From Acanthococcus lagerstroemiae (Eukaryota > Arthropoda > Insecta > Hemiptera > Eriococcidae), in contig CM063106.1 of NCBI GenBank assembly GCA_031841125.1, positions 70,978,101 through 71,042,100 of the forward strand: a stretch of DNA of 64,000 nt, given 5' to 3'. Made by a program: the position numbers and the translations under genes. Below the pieces are notes generated by a model. The model was given only the letters and a program-made list of their open reading frames with translations, searched no databases and was not told the DNA's origin. Every line of letters starts with the position of its first letter. Within the stretch, counting starts at the first letter, position 1. This document shows positions 12,259-24,700 of this stretch, one piece after another.

Positions 12259-13619
12259 ACGCCCAAGTTAAATTTTCATAAGAGTAGCAAATCCAGTTAG
12301 TCAAATTGATCGTTTTTTACAGACTAAGATACTGTATCGCAGGAGGAATCATTTTAGAATACTGGTGCACGCACTAGACTCAACCACCCAAGCTTTCAAG
12401 CATCAATTTGGAAATAAGTTCTAACTCACCAAAAGCACGCGACCATAGAAATTAGAAATCTTTACGTTTAAAAGGAAATTGCGCCCATATGCCTGCGAGT
12501 AGGTACTTCTGTACAAATACACTTATCTGCCTATAAGATTTGTTTCCATATAGCTGAGGTGTTTTTTCAACGAAAATCAGTCATGGAATCAAGTAACAAA
12601 CCGTCTGGAGTACTGGAGCATAATCAGTCTGCCACCGCGTCAATAAGTAACCTGTTGTGACTAATTCGATATTTTGAAATGTCTTTTTCTTCAAATCAGA
12701 GATTAGTGGTGTAGTCAATGTAAGTAAAATTGCCGATCTATACTTGAAATTAGCCTGAAAAAATGATTATCAATAAACGCTTTACTGCCTTAAAATAATC
12801 TGAAATAATCACGTTTTAGAAATAACCCGTCAAACATTACCAGTCGACTGCCTCTGTTGTACCGCGGAAAAACTGAGGAAGCAGTTGCGGTAAAGTTTCA
12901 TTACTATAACCAACATCTACTGGTTCAAGCGCTGACATCATCATCAAAACCAGCTATGAAATCCTCATCTTACTTACTAGCACCTCTTTATCACTTAATA
13001 CAATGCTGGAATATTGCATCACCAAAAGGTGCTGAGCGCTAAAGGAGACCATGGAGCTACTTTGTTTCATGAAAAAAAATGAGTTCCAAGATTTCGTATC
13101 TTATGATGCACATATTATTTCAATGCAGATGAGTCACAGCTCACAACTTTGTGGTTGCATTCAATTCAATTCAAATATGCCTTTATTTTAAAAAACTTAA
13201 GAACACTTTTTTTTTTGCTATTTCCTTAACTCCTTCATGGGCGAATTATTTTCACGGGGGGATGTTTGATTACAGGGGATGTTTTGTGATCTTGAGTGAA
13301 CACCAAATTAGAATCTCAAGAAATTTTTCGAATTTTCAGCACGTAGTCCCATATTATTGTCAGTGGGAACAGTTTCATTTTGGGGCGCGTCTTCTGGAAA
13401 ACAAAAATAATGAACAGTTTGAACCACATTGCTTTGATACCATACAACAGCGTCCACATCTTCTCTTCAATTGAGATCATAACGTTTTTTATTCATCCTT
13501 GGGAGGGGGGGGGGGTGGAAGGTGGAAAATGATGATGAGATTCAAAATTTACACTGGGCAATGGGAATTATGATTCCCACCTTGACAGACTGTATCAAAA
13601 AAGTAATAATTTTTCTCAG
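12259..13619. other. Non-coding stretch of unit A, conserved in unit B
   Basis: The sequence follows 41,011-43,370 except for the hAT-like insertion in unit B. Short open frames are not preserved between the copies (for example the ATG at about 12,582 is interrupted by a stop early in unit B), so no gene is called. Confidence 0.5.
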
Positions 13620-13910
13620 AAATGTCAATTCCCGTTCGCAAACGGGAACGCTTTCATGAACGGAGAATCTCCACGAATGAAAACGAAGTGAACGCGTTCG
13701 TCTTCTCACATGAAGGAGAACGGGCAGGAACGTGTTCGTTTCATTTGGTGGACGAGGACGCAGAGAACGGAGAGAGGAATGACTACAGTCACCGAACGGG
13801 AACGCGTTCACGAACGGAGCACCCTCCACGAACGAGAACGAAGTGAACGCATTCTTCTTCTCACATGAACAAGAACAGATGTGAACACGTTCATATCTTT
13901 GGGGAACGCT
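13620..13910. repeat. GAACG-rich palindromic minisatellite, unit A
   Basis: Repeated words GGGAACGCGTTC, CACGAACGGAGCACC, AACGAGAACGAAGTGAACGC and CTCACATGAA recur at irregular spacing. GAACGCGTTC is self-complementary. The tract also occurs in unit B (43,370-43,735) with a different internal copy arrangement. Open frames across it on both strands are repeat artefacts. Confidence 0.65.
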
Positions 13911-14199
13911 GACATCTCTGATTTTTCTGTTTGGTCGCGATAACTTTAATTTTTAAAAAACTGAAATTCCGGCTAAAATCACGTCATTTCACAGGCATAA
14001 AACTGACACAAGATCGAAGAATTCGTATAGATTGGGCTACGTGAGAGCTAGGAGTCCCGGATTAGTCACATTCTACTGATAAGACTAGTGGCTATGTGTT
14101 GCCGTCTGAACTGTTTCAATCGGAACATTCTGCGAGCAGCAATTCCGCGAAAATGTTACTGGGAACACATAATTCCCACGGCCCACAAAAGGGTTAAAA

Positions 14200-15375
14200 A
14201 GTAAAACAGTGATTCCTAACCTTCGTAATGACAGGTCAAATTGCCCTCTGTTGGACAAAAGCCTCTCTTGGCGTTCCCATTCCTTTCTGTCCGGTGCCAC
14301 CCTGTGGTATAATTTATTTTTGAGCAAGTTTATCCAGTTCATCTATGTCCATCTGGTTTTTTGTTTCCTCTTTTTTCTCCCCTCTTTCAGATACCAACTG
14401 GAGGATAGTTTAGCCCACTTGTTATTGTCCATCCTTGCTACATGTCCAGCCCAGTCTCACTTCAGTCTCCTTATTGCGTGCAGGAAATCAGCATTTTTAG
14501 TATGTTTTTGATTTTTGAAATCTTAATTTTATCTTTTAACCTGGTGCCGAGCATTCCTCTTTCCATATTATTTTGGAGGGTTACTATCTTTTTTCTTCGG
14601 CTTTGGTGAGAGCCCAGGTCTGGCATCTATACGACAGCGTTGGTAAAATGCAGCTGGTTAGGATTTCTCATTTGTGTTTTATCGAGAAATTTTCTTTTAG
14701 TTTGTTTTATAACGACCAAAATTTTTTCCACGAGTTTTTGCTATTCTCAAAACTAATTCTAAATTTTTTGTTCTATCAAAAGAAATTATTTGTCTTAAAT
14801 ATTTAATTAATATTTAATTTCACCCACAGTTTCGAGATTTTTCCCTTACTGCCAAAGCTTTCCTGGTTGATTCGCCAAAATTTTTGTTTTTTCAATGTTA
14901 ATTTTTAGACCAGCCTCCTTTCCCCCCTCGCTCAATTCATTTAGTATCTCTCCTAACTCGGCTCTGGAGCCTGTTATTAGAACATATCATCGGCAAATCT
15001 CAGGTTATTCAGCCTGAATCTGCCGACGAATAGTCCTCTATTATCCCAGTTCATTTTCCTCGTAATCTCTTCCAAAGCTGCACTGAATAAAATTGGAGAT
15101 AAGGGGTCGTCTTGTGTTACCCCCCTGTTGACGGCAAACTCCCTACCCGGGCGTTCGGTAACTATCCTAGCTTTCAAGTTTGTGCACATATCCTTGATCA
15201 GTGAGGTGAGCACTGGACTCCTTGGTTTACCCGTGTATTTATTAGGAAATCGTGTTTCATCGAATCGAACGCCTTTTCGTAGTCTATAAAAGCCAAATGA
15301 ACTTCCTTTTGGTATTCTTCGGGGTTTCCCACAATTTTCTATTTTTGAAAAACCTTCTCCTTAAGGCGTGGGTTT
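14200..15375 (-). mobile_element. RTE-like non-LTR retrotransposon fragment
   Basis: The minus strand encodes reverse-transcriptase pieces. One frame (15,213-14,977) holds a G-V-T-Q-D-D-P-L-S-P-I-L-F block and then L-R-F-A-D-D-M-F, the polymerase active-site motif. Further downstream (14,480-14,200) is the typical C-terminal tail, with a W-A-G-H-V-A-R motif and a basic region. Frames shift and stop between the pieces, so it is dead. Unit B keeps only the 3' part (44,160-44,625). Confidence 0.75.
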
Positions 15376-15969
15376 ATTCTTGTTTCTGCGTTATTATTGG
15401 ATAAAAAAGGAGCAAATTTGATCGGCTCGCACAGAAATATGAATAGCCAATGTTATTCCAGTCCAAACACCTAGTATCTCAACGGTTTCCATACAATCAT
15501 TCATATGCTCAATGCCACAATTTTATTATTAATACGGGTACTAGTTTCAACAACTAGTCGACAGCATTCTACACAAGTCGTTAATGATACATCTGCATAA
15601 TCGCTAGCAAGGCCAGCAACCACCAGAAATTCATCCATTCTACAGAATTCGAGCATATAGATGCTTGTTTCAGATTATTAAGCGAGCATGTACATCCAGT
15701 AATCACCAACCGCAAAAACTGTTGCTGGATGACCTCCGTTGATATTTAGCTATGCTCGGATAAGCTTTTTAAGTTGGTTTGCTGCCTTGCTCACCGCATA
15801 CATCTGAGGAGATACCTTCATACTGAAAGCGAATTGCAAAGAGGATTATTTACACATACATAGGTATACTGAATAGTACTTGCCCGATAGGCAAATGAGT
15901 AGATTTACAGTAAGAAAAATGTAAATATGTAAACGAACACATATACAGAAATTTTCTTCCCCCTATTCT
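15376..15969. other. Unassigned non-coding stretch
   Basis: Nothing recognised. It lies between two LINE fragments of opposite orientation and is absent from unit B. Confidence 0.4.
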
Positions 15970-16075
15970 GACGCAGGCTCATTCGTGGTGTTTCCGGGAT
16001 AGAGGGTGTGGTATCCCGGGACCAATTTGGCATGCGTGCATCACCATACGCCCCTCTATCATCGATCCAGAAATT
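15970..16075 (+). repeat. Dispersed repeat with GGCATGCGTGCATC core, copy 1
   Basis: The core TTTGGCATGCGTGCATC is followed by ACCATACGCCCC. The left part resembles the GGTGCGGTGTC...GGGGCC arm of the TIR element at 34,439-35,025. Related copies lie at 18,392-18,535, 21,060-21,175 (minus) and 45,120-45,265. Confidence 0.6.
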
Positions 16076-16288
16076 TTCCCGTAAATTCCTGTCAATTTAC
16101 AGTAAAAATTTGGAATGACGAGCTCTCATTGACTGGAGCTTTTGACAATAAAAAAAAGGTAGGTAAACAGGTGCAGGAATCTACTTGTAAAGATTTCGTA
16201 AATTCTTGCCAATCGGGTTCTACAGCCACGATATAGGGCAAAGCATCATTCCCCATATTAAGCTGTATTAAAGTAACGCAGTGGATAT

Positions 16289-18366
16289 CAGTGTTGTTAG
16301 ATAAAACGATTTTTTGTCACCTTAACAGAGGAGCATTTCATCATTTTTGTTATTAGCCTATCGTCCAATATTGGGAAATTTCTTGCCTAACTGGTTAAAA
16401 GGAGAATTTATGGTACGATAGAGTTCAACCAAACAGTGAATCAAGAGGGATTTCGCAAGAAACACTCCACAGTAGATCACATTTTAACAGTAAGTCAGAT
16501 CCTGGAGAGGGTGAGGGAGTATGCATGCAGTAAGCATCAGATGCGTGTTCGTAGAATTCCAGAAAGCCTTCGACTCCATCTATCACAACAGTGTATACAC
16601 GGCACTAGCAGATTCTGGAAACTCTGCTAAGCAATATAGCTTACATGTATGAAAATGCCACGACAAGATTTGTATTGGACAAAACGGGGAGAACTTTTCA
16701 GTGGAAAACGGGATCAAACAACCGGGGTCCACTGTCCCCAAACATTTTCAACAGTATGCTTTGAAAAAGTTTAAAAAAATATAAATTGGGAAAATAGGGG
16801 TATAAAAATAAATGGCAAAATGCTGACAAACCTAAGATTTGCGGACGATATAATACTTTTTGGGAAAAATAATGAAGAAATTAAATGCATGCTCAAGGAA
16901 CTGATTGAAGAATGCGAGAACGTGGGATTAAAAATTTATACCTCCAAAAACGAGCTACTGGCGGGACAGGATGGAGTCAAAAAGCTGGGGGAAATAGTTC
17001 CAGGTAGTGCAAAAATCAATACGGTAAAGGAATGTAAATATTATGGGCTTCAACAAGAATAAGTTAGAAGAAGAAATAAATCTCAGGATTACTAACTCGT
17101 GGAAAGCCTTTTGGGCCAACAAGCTAAAAATTCAACATAAAAACTAAAATGAAAATCTGGAATAGTGTAGTGTTACCAGGGCTAAAATATGACGCTCAAA
17201 CTTGGGCCTTGCCGCTCAAGCTGAAAAACAGGTTGAAGGTGACCTGGGCATCAAACTGAAGGACAAAAATAACTAAATTGAAATTAAGAAGGTCTGGGCT
17301 GACCGATATAAATTAATATCACAAAAAAACTAAAATTTAAATATGCTGGGCATGAAGTCTTCAGGGCAGTCGGCCCAAACTGGGCAAGCGTGGCACAACA
17401 TAGAAGAATATGGAGAAAGGTGATAGAGGCACATGCCCCACGGTGGGCGACGTAGTCGGGAAGTTAATGGAGAATCCGAAGGATCATAATTACTACAATT
17501 GTACATACGTTTGTACTATCTCGTGCTGTAAATAAATAAATAAATAAAATAAAAATATAAGTTTTGTCATCTTCAGAGTTTTGTAATTTTGTTTTTTCCT
17601 GTTTTTTTTCTTTTTTTTTATGTCTTGACAAAATTATTTTGCCATTTTGTCTTCCTTTTTGTCGTATCGCTTAAAATAGTCTGTGGTCACTTGCAATGTC
17701 GCCTAGCATAATCTATTACAGTGTTGTTAGACAAAACCATTTTTCGTCATTTTGTCACACGCGCATTTCATTTGTCTTTGTTATGCCATAGGTTTTTTCA
17801 TCTTCAGAGTTTTGTCACTTGGTTTTTTCTTTGTTTCGTTATGTCTTGACAAAATTATTTTGTCATTTTGTCATGTTGCTTAGCATAGTCTGTGGTCAAT
17901 AGCAATGTCGCTTAGCATAATCTGTGACAGTGTCGTTAAACAAAATGATTTTTCGTCATCTTGTCAGATGAGTATTTCATATTTTTTCGTTAAGTCATCA
18001 GTTTTGTCATCTTCAGAGTTTTGTCATTTTGTTCTTTCACTGCGTCGTTATGTTTTGACAAAATTATTTTGTCATTTTCTCTTCCTTTCTGCCGTGTTGC
18101 TGAGCATAGTCTACGGTCAATTGTAATGTCGCTGAGCATAATATGTTCTCAATTATTATATTATCATTTAGCATAGTTTCTCATTTAATAGTTGACAAAA
18201 TGTCATAATATAATTTTTTTTGTCATTTTGTTTTGTCATTGGATTCATATTCTTGGTACGTCATTCATGAAATGGTTCTGACAAACGACAGTTTAAGGTT
18301 TTATCATACATGACAAAATTTTGAAATTTCGATAGTTATTTCGTCATATTATGATTAACAACACTG
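16289..18366. mobile_element. hAT-like element with internal ~210-bp repeats, split by a LINE
   Basis: The ends are CAGTGTTGTTAGATAAAACG (16,289) and TAACAACACTG (to 18,366), an inverted pair of the hAT CAGNG type. Inside are about three degenerate units spaced about 210 bp, marked by GCATAGTCTGTGGTCA and ACAGTGTTGTTAGACAAAAC, each with many TTTTGTCAT words. The interior copies of the terminal sequence suggest subterminal repeats or element-in-element insertion. Flanks (GTGGATAT and ATAGGTAT) match only partly, so the target duplication is uncertain. An RTE LINE sits at 16,345-17,560. Confidence 0.6.
16345..17560 (+). mobile_element. RTE-like LINE fragment, plus strand
   Basis: Reverse-transcriptase blocks in order: S-Y-R-P-I-type start near 16,350; N-Q-E-G-F-R-K-K-H-S-T-V-D-H-I near 16,436-16,480; then L-R-F-A-D-D-I-I-L-F-G near 16,826-16,862, the catalytic FADD box. 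Frameshifts and stops separate them. The 3' end has an AAATAAATAAATAAAT tail at about 17,530-17,555, confirming plus orientation. It interrupts the hAT-like element's internal repeat and is therefore younger than it. Confidence 0.75.
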
Positions 18367-18391
18367 ATAGGTATTCGCACATCCCAGAAAG

Positions 18392-18535
18392 AGTATCCTG
18401 ATGCAGGCCCATTCGGGGCATTGCCAGGATTGGGGTGCAGTGTCCCGGGGGCCAATTTGGCATGCGTGCATCATCCTACGCCCCACTATCATCGATCCCA
18501 GAAAGCGTAGCTCCTGGTGGATGTTCAAGAGAACA
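18392..18535 (+). repeat. Dispersed GGCATGCGTGCATC repeat, unit A copy upstream of SDR
   Basis: Contains CCCATTCGGGGCATTGCC, GGTGCAGTGTCCCGGGGGCC and TTTGGCATGCGTGCATC, then AGAAAGCGTAGCTCCTGG. The same block lies at 45,120-45,265 in unit B, so it predates the duplication. It begins 250-400 bp before the first recognised SDR exon and so may lie in promoter or 5'-intron sequence. Confidence 0.6.
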
Positions 18536-18785
18536 ACAAATAAGAAAGCCGAGTAGTTTACGTTCCTTTAGTGTTATATTTCCAGTATTTTGCATTTTTG
18601 TAGGTGTGAAAAATGCCAGTCTATTTCGACAAGATTAGGATACTTCACGCAGTCGCAAATTCTGCATTTTAGTCAAATTTATCCATCATTAATGGAATGA
18701 ATTTACCAAAACCACGTCACTTCACTCAATCGATTTTAGAACATGTACAATTACCCATTGTAGATAGCCGAAACCTCTGTTACAG

Positions 18786-21700
18786 TGGATAAAAAGCAAG
18801 ACACCAAGACGTCGGCTCCAGAAGAGTGGTCCCGACCGACAACAATCAAAAAACCGCTGAAGTTGGTACTGGAGATAATATGCTTGGTTTTACTAAGCCT
18901 TCCTTACATACTGTGGGCGGGTGTGATGAACGTACTTGCCAAACCGAAATCACTCAAGGATAAAGTAGTTCTAGTGAGAGTTTATTAAATCAACTACATT
19001 CGAGCATCATTAATTGGGTCAAATAACTTTAAATTATAGTGGATTCTTTGTGAATCAGGTAACTGGAGCTGCTGGTGGTCTCGGCAGAGAACTTTGCCTG
19101 AAGTTTGCAGAGCTCGGATGCAGGATAGCCTGTGTCGACGTGGTAGATCATGGAACTGAAGAAACAGGACGCCTCATCAAACAAAAGTACCCTGGGATTG
19201 CCGTATTTACCTACCACTGCGACGTTGCTTCTGTAGAGGAGATCAAGCAGTTGCACCGGAATGTATTCCAAGATCTCGGTCCAGTCGATTTGTTAATCAA
19301 CAATGCCGGCATCATCCGAGAAGCTAAATTTTTGGACATCACTGATGACAAGCTTGACCGAATAATCGACGTGAATTTAAAGAGTCATTTTTTGGTTCGT
19401 ATGTGTATACATCAATACAGATTTCTAGAATATTAGTCTACTCCCTTGTTTTGAGAGTAAGGTAATGTTACTAGCAGCAAAGCAGTGTTGCCAGATCTCT
19501 TTCATTAAAATTCTTGAGATTTGGTAGTGTCACACGAACAAATACACCGGTGTTCACGCTTCTTTATGTGCCAGTTTTTTAAAAAATTCGAGAGATCTCA
19601 AGAAATTTTAAGAGATCTCACGAAATTTCGAAAGAGACGGCAATACTAGGGCAGAGTGCGAGTTGCAACTGCGAGTGTGACACAGGATCATTCGCTTGTC
19701 GCAAAGTATCATTTAACAACTCATAAAATTTCCCTATTTTTGCCACCTGCAAACATAATATATTTAAATAATGATGATGATGTAATAAAATAGATACCCC
19801 TATGCAGACAAATATTATCTCCTCTCTTATCACCACATGAATCCCCTCTCCCCCTTCCTACTATACACCTTCAGAAAACCTTCCAATATGACCAAATTGG
19901 TCTCCCTTCGCAGTCAAGCCTAGTTTTGACTTTTTATGACCTTTCCAGCTCTGTTTCAGACTCATTAAGAATTTCTGTGATTTCTTTCAAGCCATTCTGA
20001 TACTTTTAAGACTGCTTCAGGTTTGTGCAAGACTCTTCGAGATTCGTTTGGAACCATCTGTGAAGCCTTTTTAGAAGTTGGAGATTATTTCAGGCTCTAC
20101 CGATACTTGTGCAATACTTTTTAAAATTCATCTTCAAACTAAAACAGGTCGAAAAGTTTTCAACAAATTTGGGATGACTTTAGAACGATTCAAAAATATT
20201 TAACACGACTAATGAGTGAGTCTTGAAGAATCGTAAACGATTTTGAGAGAGTCTGGTAAGTCTCAATCATGTATAGCCTTTGTCTCAATCCAGTTTGGAT
20301 TAGTTTTAAGTAAGTTTAAAAGAATTTTATAAAAATAGTCTTATAGACATGTCTGAAGAAGATCTGAGCGGTCTCAAAGAGTTCTAGAAGAATTTAGACG
20401 AATCTTAAAGAAAAGTATTGAAAAAATTTTTAAAAGCCTTAAAAAGTCACGGAGTCTTTCAGCCCATCTGGACGGTCTCATAGAATCGTGAGTAAGTCTG
20501 TAAGTCCCGTAAAAAGACTTATTGAGAGTCCGGAATATCCTTGAAGGCAGTCTAAAACATGCCTGGAAGAGACGTTAATTGAAGTCTTGAAAAGTCTTAA
20601 ATAAATTCGAAACAGCCGAAAAGAGTTTCAAAGAATCCTAAATCCGTATGGATGAGTTTCCAAGAGTTAGAAATGAGTCTAGAAGAGTCTTAACCAGGTA
20701 ACAGTTGAATTGCGTTTCTCAGCAAGTCTAAAAAACGTCTTGAAAACCTATACAAATTAAAAAATATTCTTGAAGGTCACAAAAGTTTATGAAATCATTT
20801 TGACCAAGTCCAGGAACATTATTGGCGAATCTTAAGATATCTTGAAGAATCTAAAAGCTGAGTTACAGTTTCAAGAATCTTAAACAAACCTGGAGCAGTC
20901 TTAAAGATTCAACCATATCTGGAAAAATTCGGAACGGTATTTTAATCGTCCCTAACATCGAGCTCCCAAGATAAGACTAGAATATAAATATTTTCCAATG
21001 AAATTTCATCCACATTATTTTTCAAAATTCAGCATTCTATGTTTTTGGCACTTATCATCAAAGTGGTGTGGTAGGACGTATGGCGATGCACGCACGCATG
21101 CCAAAATGGCCCCTATTACACTGCACCCCTCGCACAGGAAACTACCCTTTCGGGCATTGCATCAGTGCCGTACAAATCAAATTTCTTCTCGTTCCACTCT
21201 AATACTCTACAAACAAAACGGAAAAATTTTGGTACCACCAAGGGAAAAGAATGTAAAGGAGGGGAAAGATTAGCACAGAAGATGAAAATTCCTTCACCTT
21301 TTTCTGAGAGTTTACGGCACATACGTATCGCTGACGTAATAAGTTCACCTACCCTCCTGTATTGCAATTTTATTTACCAGTTGATCACTTTACCCAAGCT
21401 GTATACTTAGTATCTTTGGGTTTTGGCAGCAGGGAAAATACACAATAATGACTCAAGTTCACTAATTTGCAAATTGTGTCTCTTATGACATAAATTCTTA
21501 TGAGAAAAAAATGAATTTTTTTTTCCTGAGATCAACGCGTGAAAAATATTTTTAAACAGACTTCAATATTTTTTCAGACGATTCGACAGTTTTTACCAGA
21601 CATGCTCAACCGCAATAGTGGACACATCGTCGCCATTTCCTCAATGGCTGGCACGAGTGGCTTGGCAAAGGCAGCTGAGTACTGCGCAACCAAACATGGC

Positions 21701-24700
21701 ATATTAGGTAAAGATGAGTAATTCTTCTTAAATTATATTTAAGGAGTTTCTTTTCTGGAGCATCATGTAAGATGGCAGTTAACTTCAAAAATAAAATGAA
21801 CTGAGCACAGAATGTTGAATAAGTGACAAAAAATAGCGGCCACACTTAATCGATGAATTCTTCGTCCTAAATCGACACTGAAGCTATTTTAGGAAATATG
21901 CGCGCACCCAAGAGATACAAACGCGGCTATATCCCCTACTACCCTCAACGAAATAATAATAATAAATACATGCTTTACCATGTACCTTGAGCCCTTCGCG
22001 TGGCACCCACCAAGCATCTACTCACTACTCTGCAGTAATCGGCCATTGCATTAGCGATTCTGTGAGGGCCCATTCGACTTACAAGAAATAATCGATTTGG
22101 AAACTGTGGCAGTCCATTCTGATGTCAGTATAGGCAACGTCATTCGGAAGGTGAGAAAGCTAAGAGTCAAGAAATATTGAAATAATTTATTTTCCTGCTC
22201 TGATAGTTAATGAGCTTACTGATTTCAGTGAAGTCTTCGTTTTGAAAGGTCGAGGCATTTTTCAGTCTCTCTGTTTCGGTACCCCCTCTTTCATTGAGAC
22301 ATGAGTCTCTCACTGGTTCGTTTTCAACATGACTGAAAAAAATTCCGGTTTTCCAGGAATGATGGAATCATTGTACGATGAGTTACGAGAAAAACCGGGA
22401 AATAATGTGAAGACGACCACAATATGCCCTTATTTTTTCCGTAGCCTTGGACAAAATAAAAAACGATTTGATCTCAGGTAATATCAAAAAGTATACGTAT
22501 AGCCAACAAACTATAAAAGCATTCATCCTCTGCACTACCTGTCAGTCAGCACCTCAGTCATGAGCTAGCAACACCGGCTCTAACTAAATTTCCGTAAACA
22601 ATTTTCCAAATAGATATAATTAACATGATAATGTTTTTGGGAAGAGGGGAAACAAGGAAGGTGTGCTGAGGATGCGCATGAGGGCAATTGCTCTCCCAAT
22701 AGTATTAATAAGATAAAACTATCAATTTGACTTTCCGCTTCTCTATGAATCCGTTATCTTTTCATAATTTCTCTCTTGTCTTTTTTCATCATCACTTCAG
22801 AGCCCCCTGGTCATCCATTTTAGGAAATTTTCAAGTATCATCCCTAGGTCATTCTACCGAAACCTTGTTACTTTTGTCCCAGCTAGCTATCTGGCAATGT
22901 ATAAACACTAGGCTCCTTTATTACTGTATAGGTTCAGAGGATAACTTGTTGTATCTTTTTTATTAATTTGAAGTATCGTGCCCCCCCCCAACGGCTATTG
23001 TAGAAATTCCATTTAAATACTCAAAAATTCCTTCATCGTGACTGTCCGTCACCGTGAACTGGAAAAAAAAAAATTTTGTATTATGGCTGTGCGTTGGATA
23101 AACTGATGCGCGTGTATAATTTTTGTGAGTACAGTGAACTAGTTGGCAATGCAGTACATGTTTCAAACTCGATCAGAATCAGTGAGGCCATATTTGAAAA
23201 CTAGTCCCTTGCTTTTTTCCTACACCGTGGTCAAATTTGAACCAATCAGAAAACAGACACAGAGCAAATATTTTTGAATGTAGAATTGCCAACCTGAGGT
23301 ATTTTTATCAATCGGTTGGTGTGTATATATTATGAATTTTTGCGAATTCTGAATGGATTGCTATTTAATTTAAGAAAAGTGCTGGAAATATGAAATTTTA
23401 CCTACAGAAATTCCTTAAACGTGGCGCACTGTGATGAATGCCGCTAGCGACTGACATTTTTGATGACCGCCATTAAATATACGGGTACGTATATCAGATC
23501 ACACTTTATCGTTTCATTACTTTTTCAAATACCTATGGTCAAAATCGAGAAATCCAGTGAACCTTTATCAATTTTGTGAAGATTTTTTCCCATTTCCTTC
23601 ACCGTGGCAACAGGAATTATGAGAGCCAGGATGAAGGAATCCGATACCACTATGAAATAATTTACTAAAGTCTGGTTCCACGAAAGACCGGAAATTTGTG
23701 AATTCGAGTCAGCGCTGCCAGATTTATTTTACCAAAATCTGGAGAACAGTCCAGAAAGAGGAATCCGGCAAAATCTGGACATAAATTTGATGCCCAAAGA
23801 AGGAAGAGACCTTAGAGTGGAAAAAAAAAAAATTTCAGCTTTTGGCATTGTTTTCAGTGTAGAATAATAATCCATGTTCAGTTGTACCAATTATTCTAAA
23901 ATAATTAATTTCCCCAAGTTTCATAAGTTGAAAAAAATACATTGTAACTAATAAAAAAATTAATGATGGGAGCAAAATGCATTTAAAGCTCAATTTACTA
24001 AAAAATAATGACGAAACTACTAGGAATAAAAGGAAATTAATGTTTTTTATAGGAAATTTGATGCAGAATTCAGTTTTCTCATCAGTTTTACCAAATAATG
24101 CACCCAAAATTAAATTAACAGAAAAAGGAAATGCCCAATGTAAAATCACTCAAATCTCTCACACAACAAATTACTATACAGATCAAAATTGAATCTCTAC
24201 ATTTCGGAAACTGAAAATTCTTTTACTGTTTTATTTTCATTTTGGAACCATGCATAAATCAATGACTCAGGAGCATATTCCTCCATTATATTGAATTTGA
24301 ATGGGAGCTGAGAAATTAGGAATGGATTCGTATCAATAATTCGATCTAATAAACGTTATGGATTCGTGAAGTTTATTCGAATCTTTTTAGTAGATTCGCC
24401 GGATTTGTACTTTTTCGGTCTCTTTGTGAATCTCACGCTGAAAGCCCATAATTTTCGGGGGGACAACGAAAAAGAGAGTACCAAAAACGCGCTGGAAAAA
24501 TATGATTATTTTAAACTTTAACTGAATTTGGATTTAATTACAATGGCGAATCCGAAAGAAATAGAAGATGACCCAGGAAAAGTTGATTTGGATGCCGGAA
24601 CCCGTCAGTTCGTGTATTCGAATCCACAAATTTTCGCCATTTATTCGAAACTGATTTGAATTACAGCAAACGTGAATCATTCTCGAATCATATTCGAATC

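Noticed and set aside
12582..12660. Possible 5' coding exon of the unit A SDR gene starting at an ATG
   Set aside because: The unit B counterpart has a stop after six codons and no frame joins it to exon 2.
13542..13846. Overlapping frames on both strands
   Set aside because: Arise from the GAACG palindromic minisatellite.
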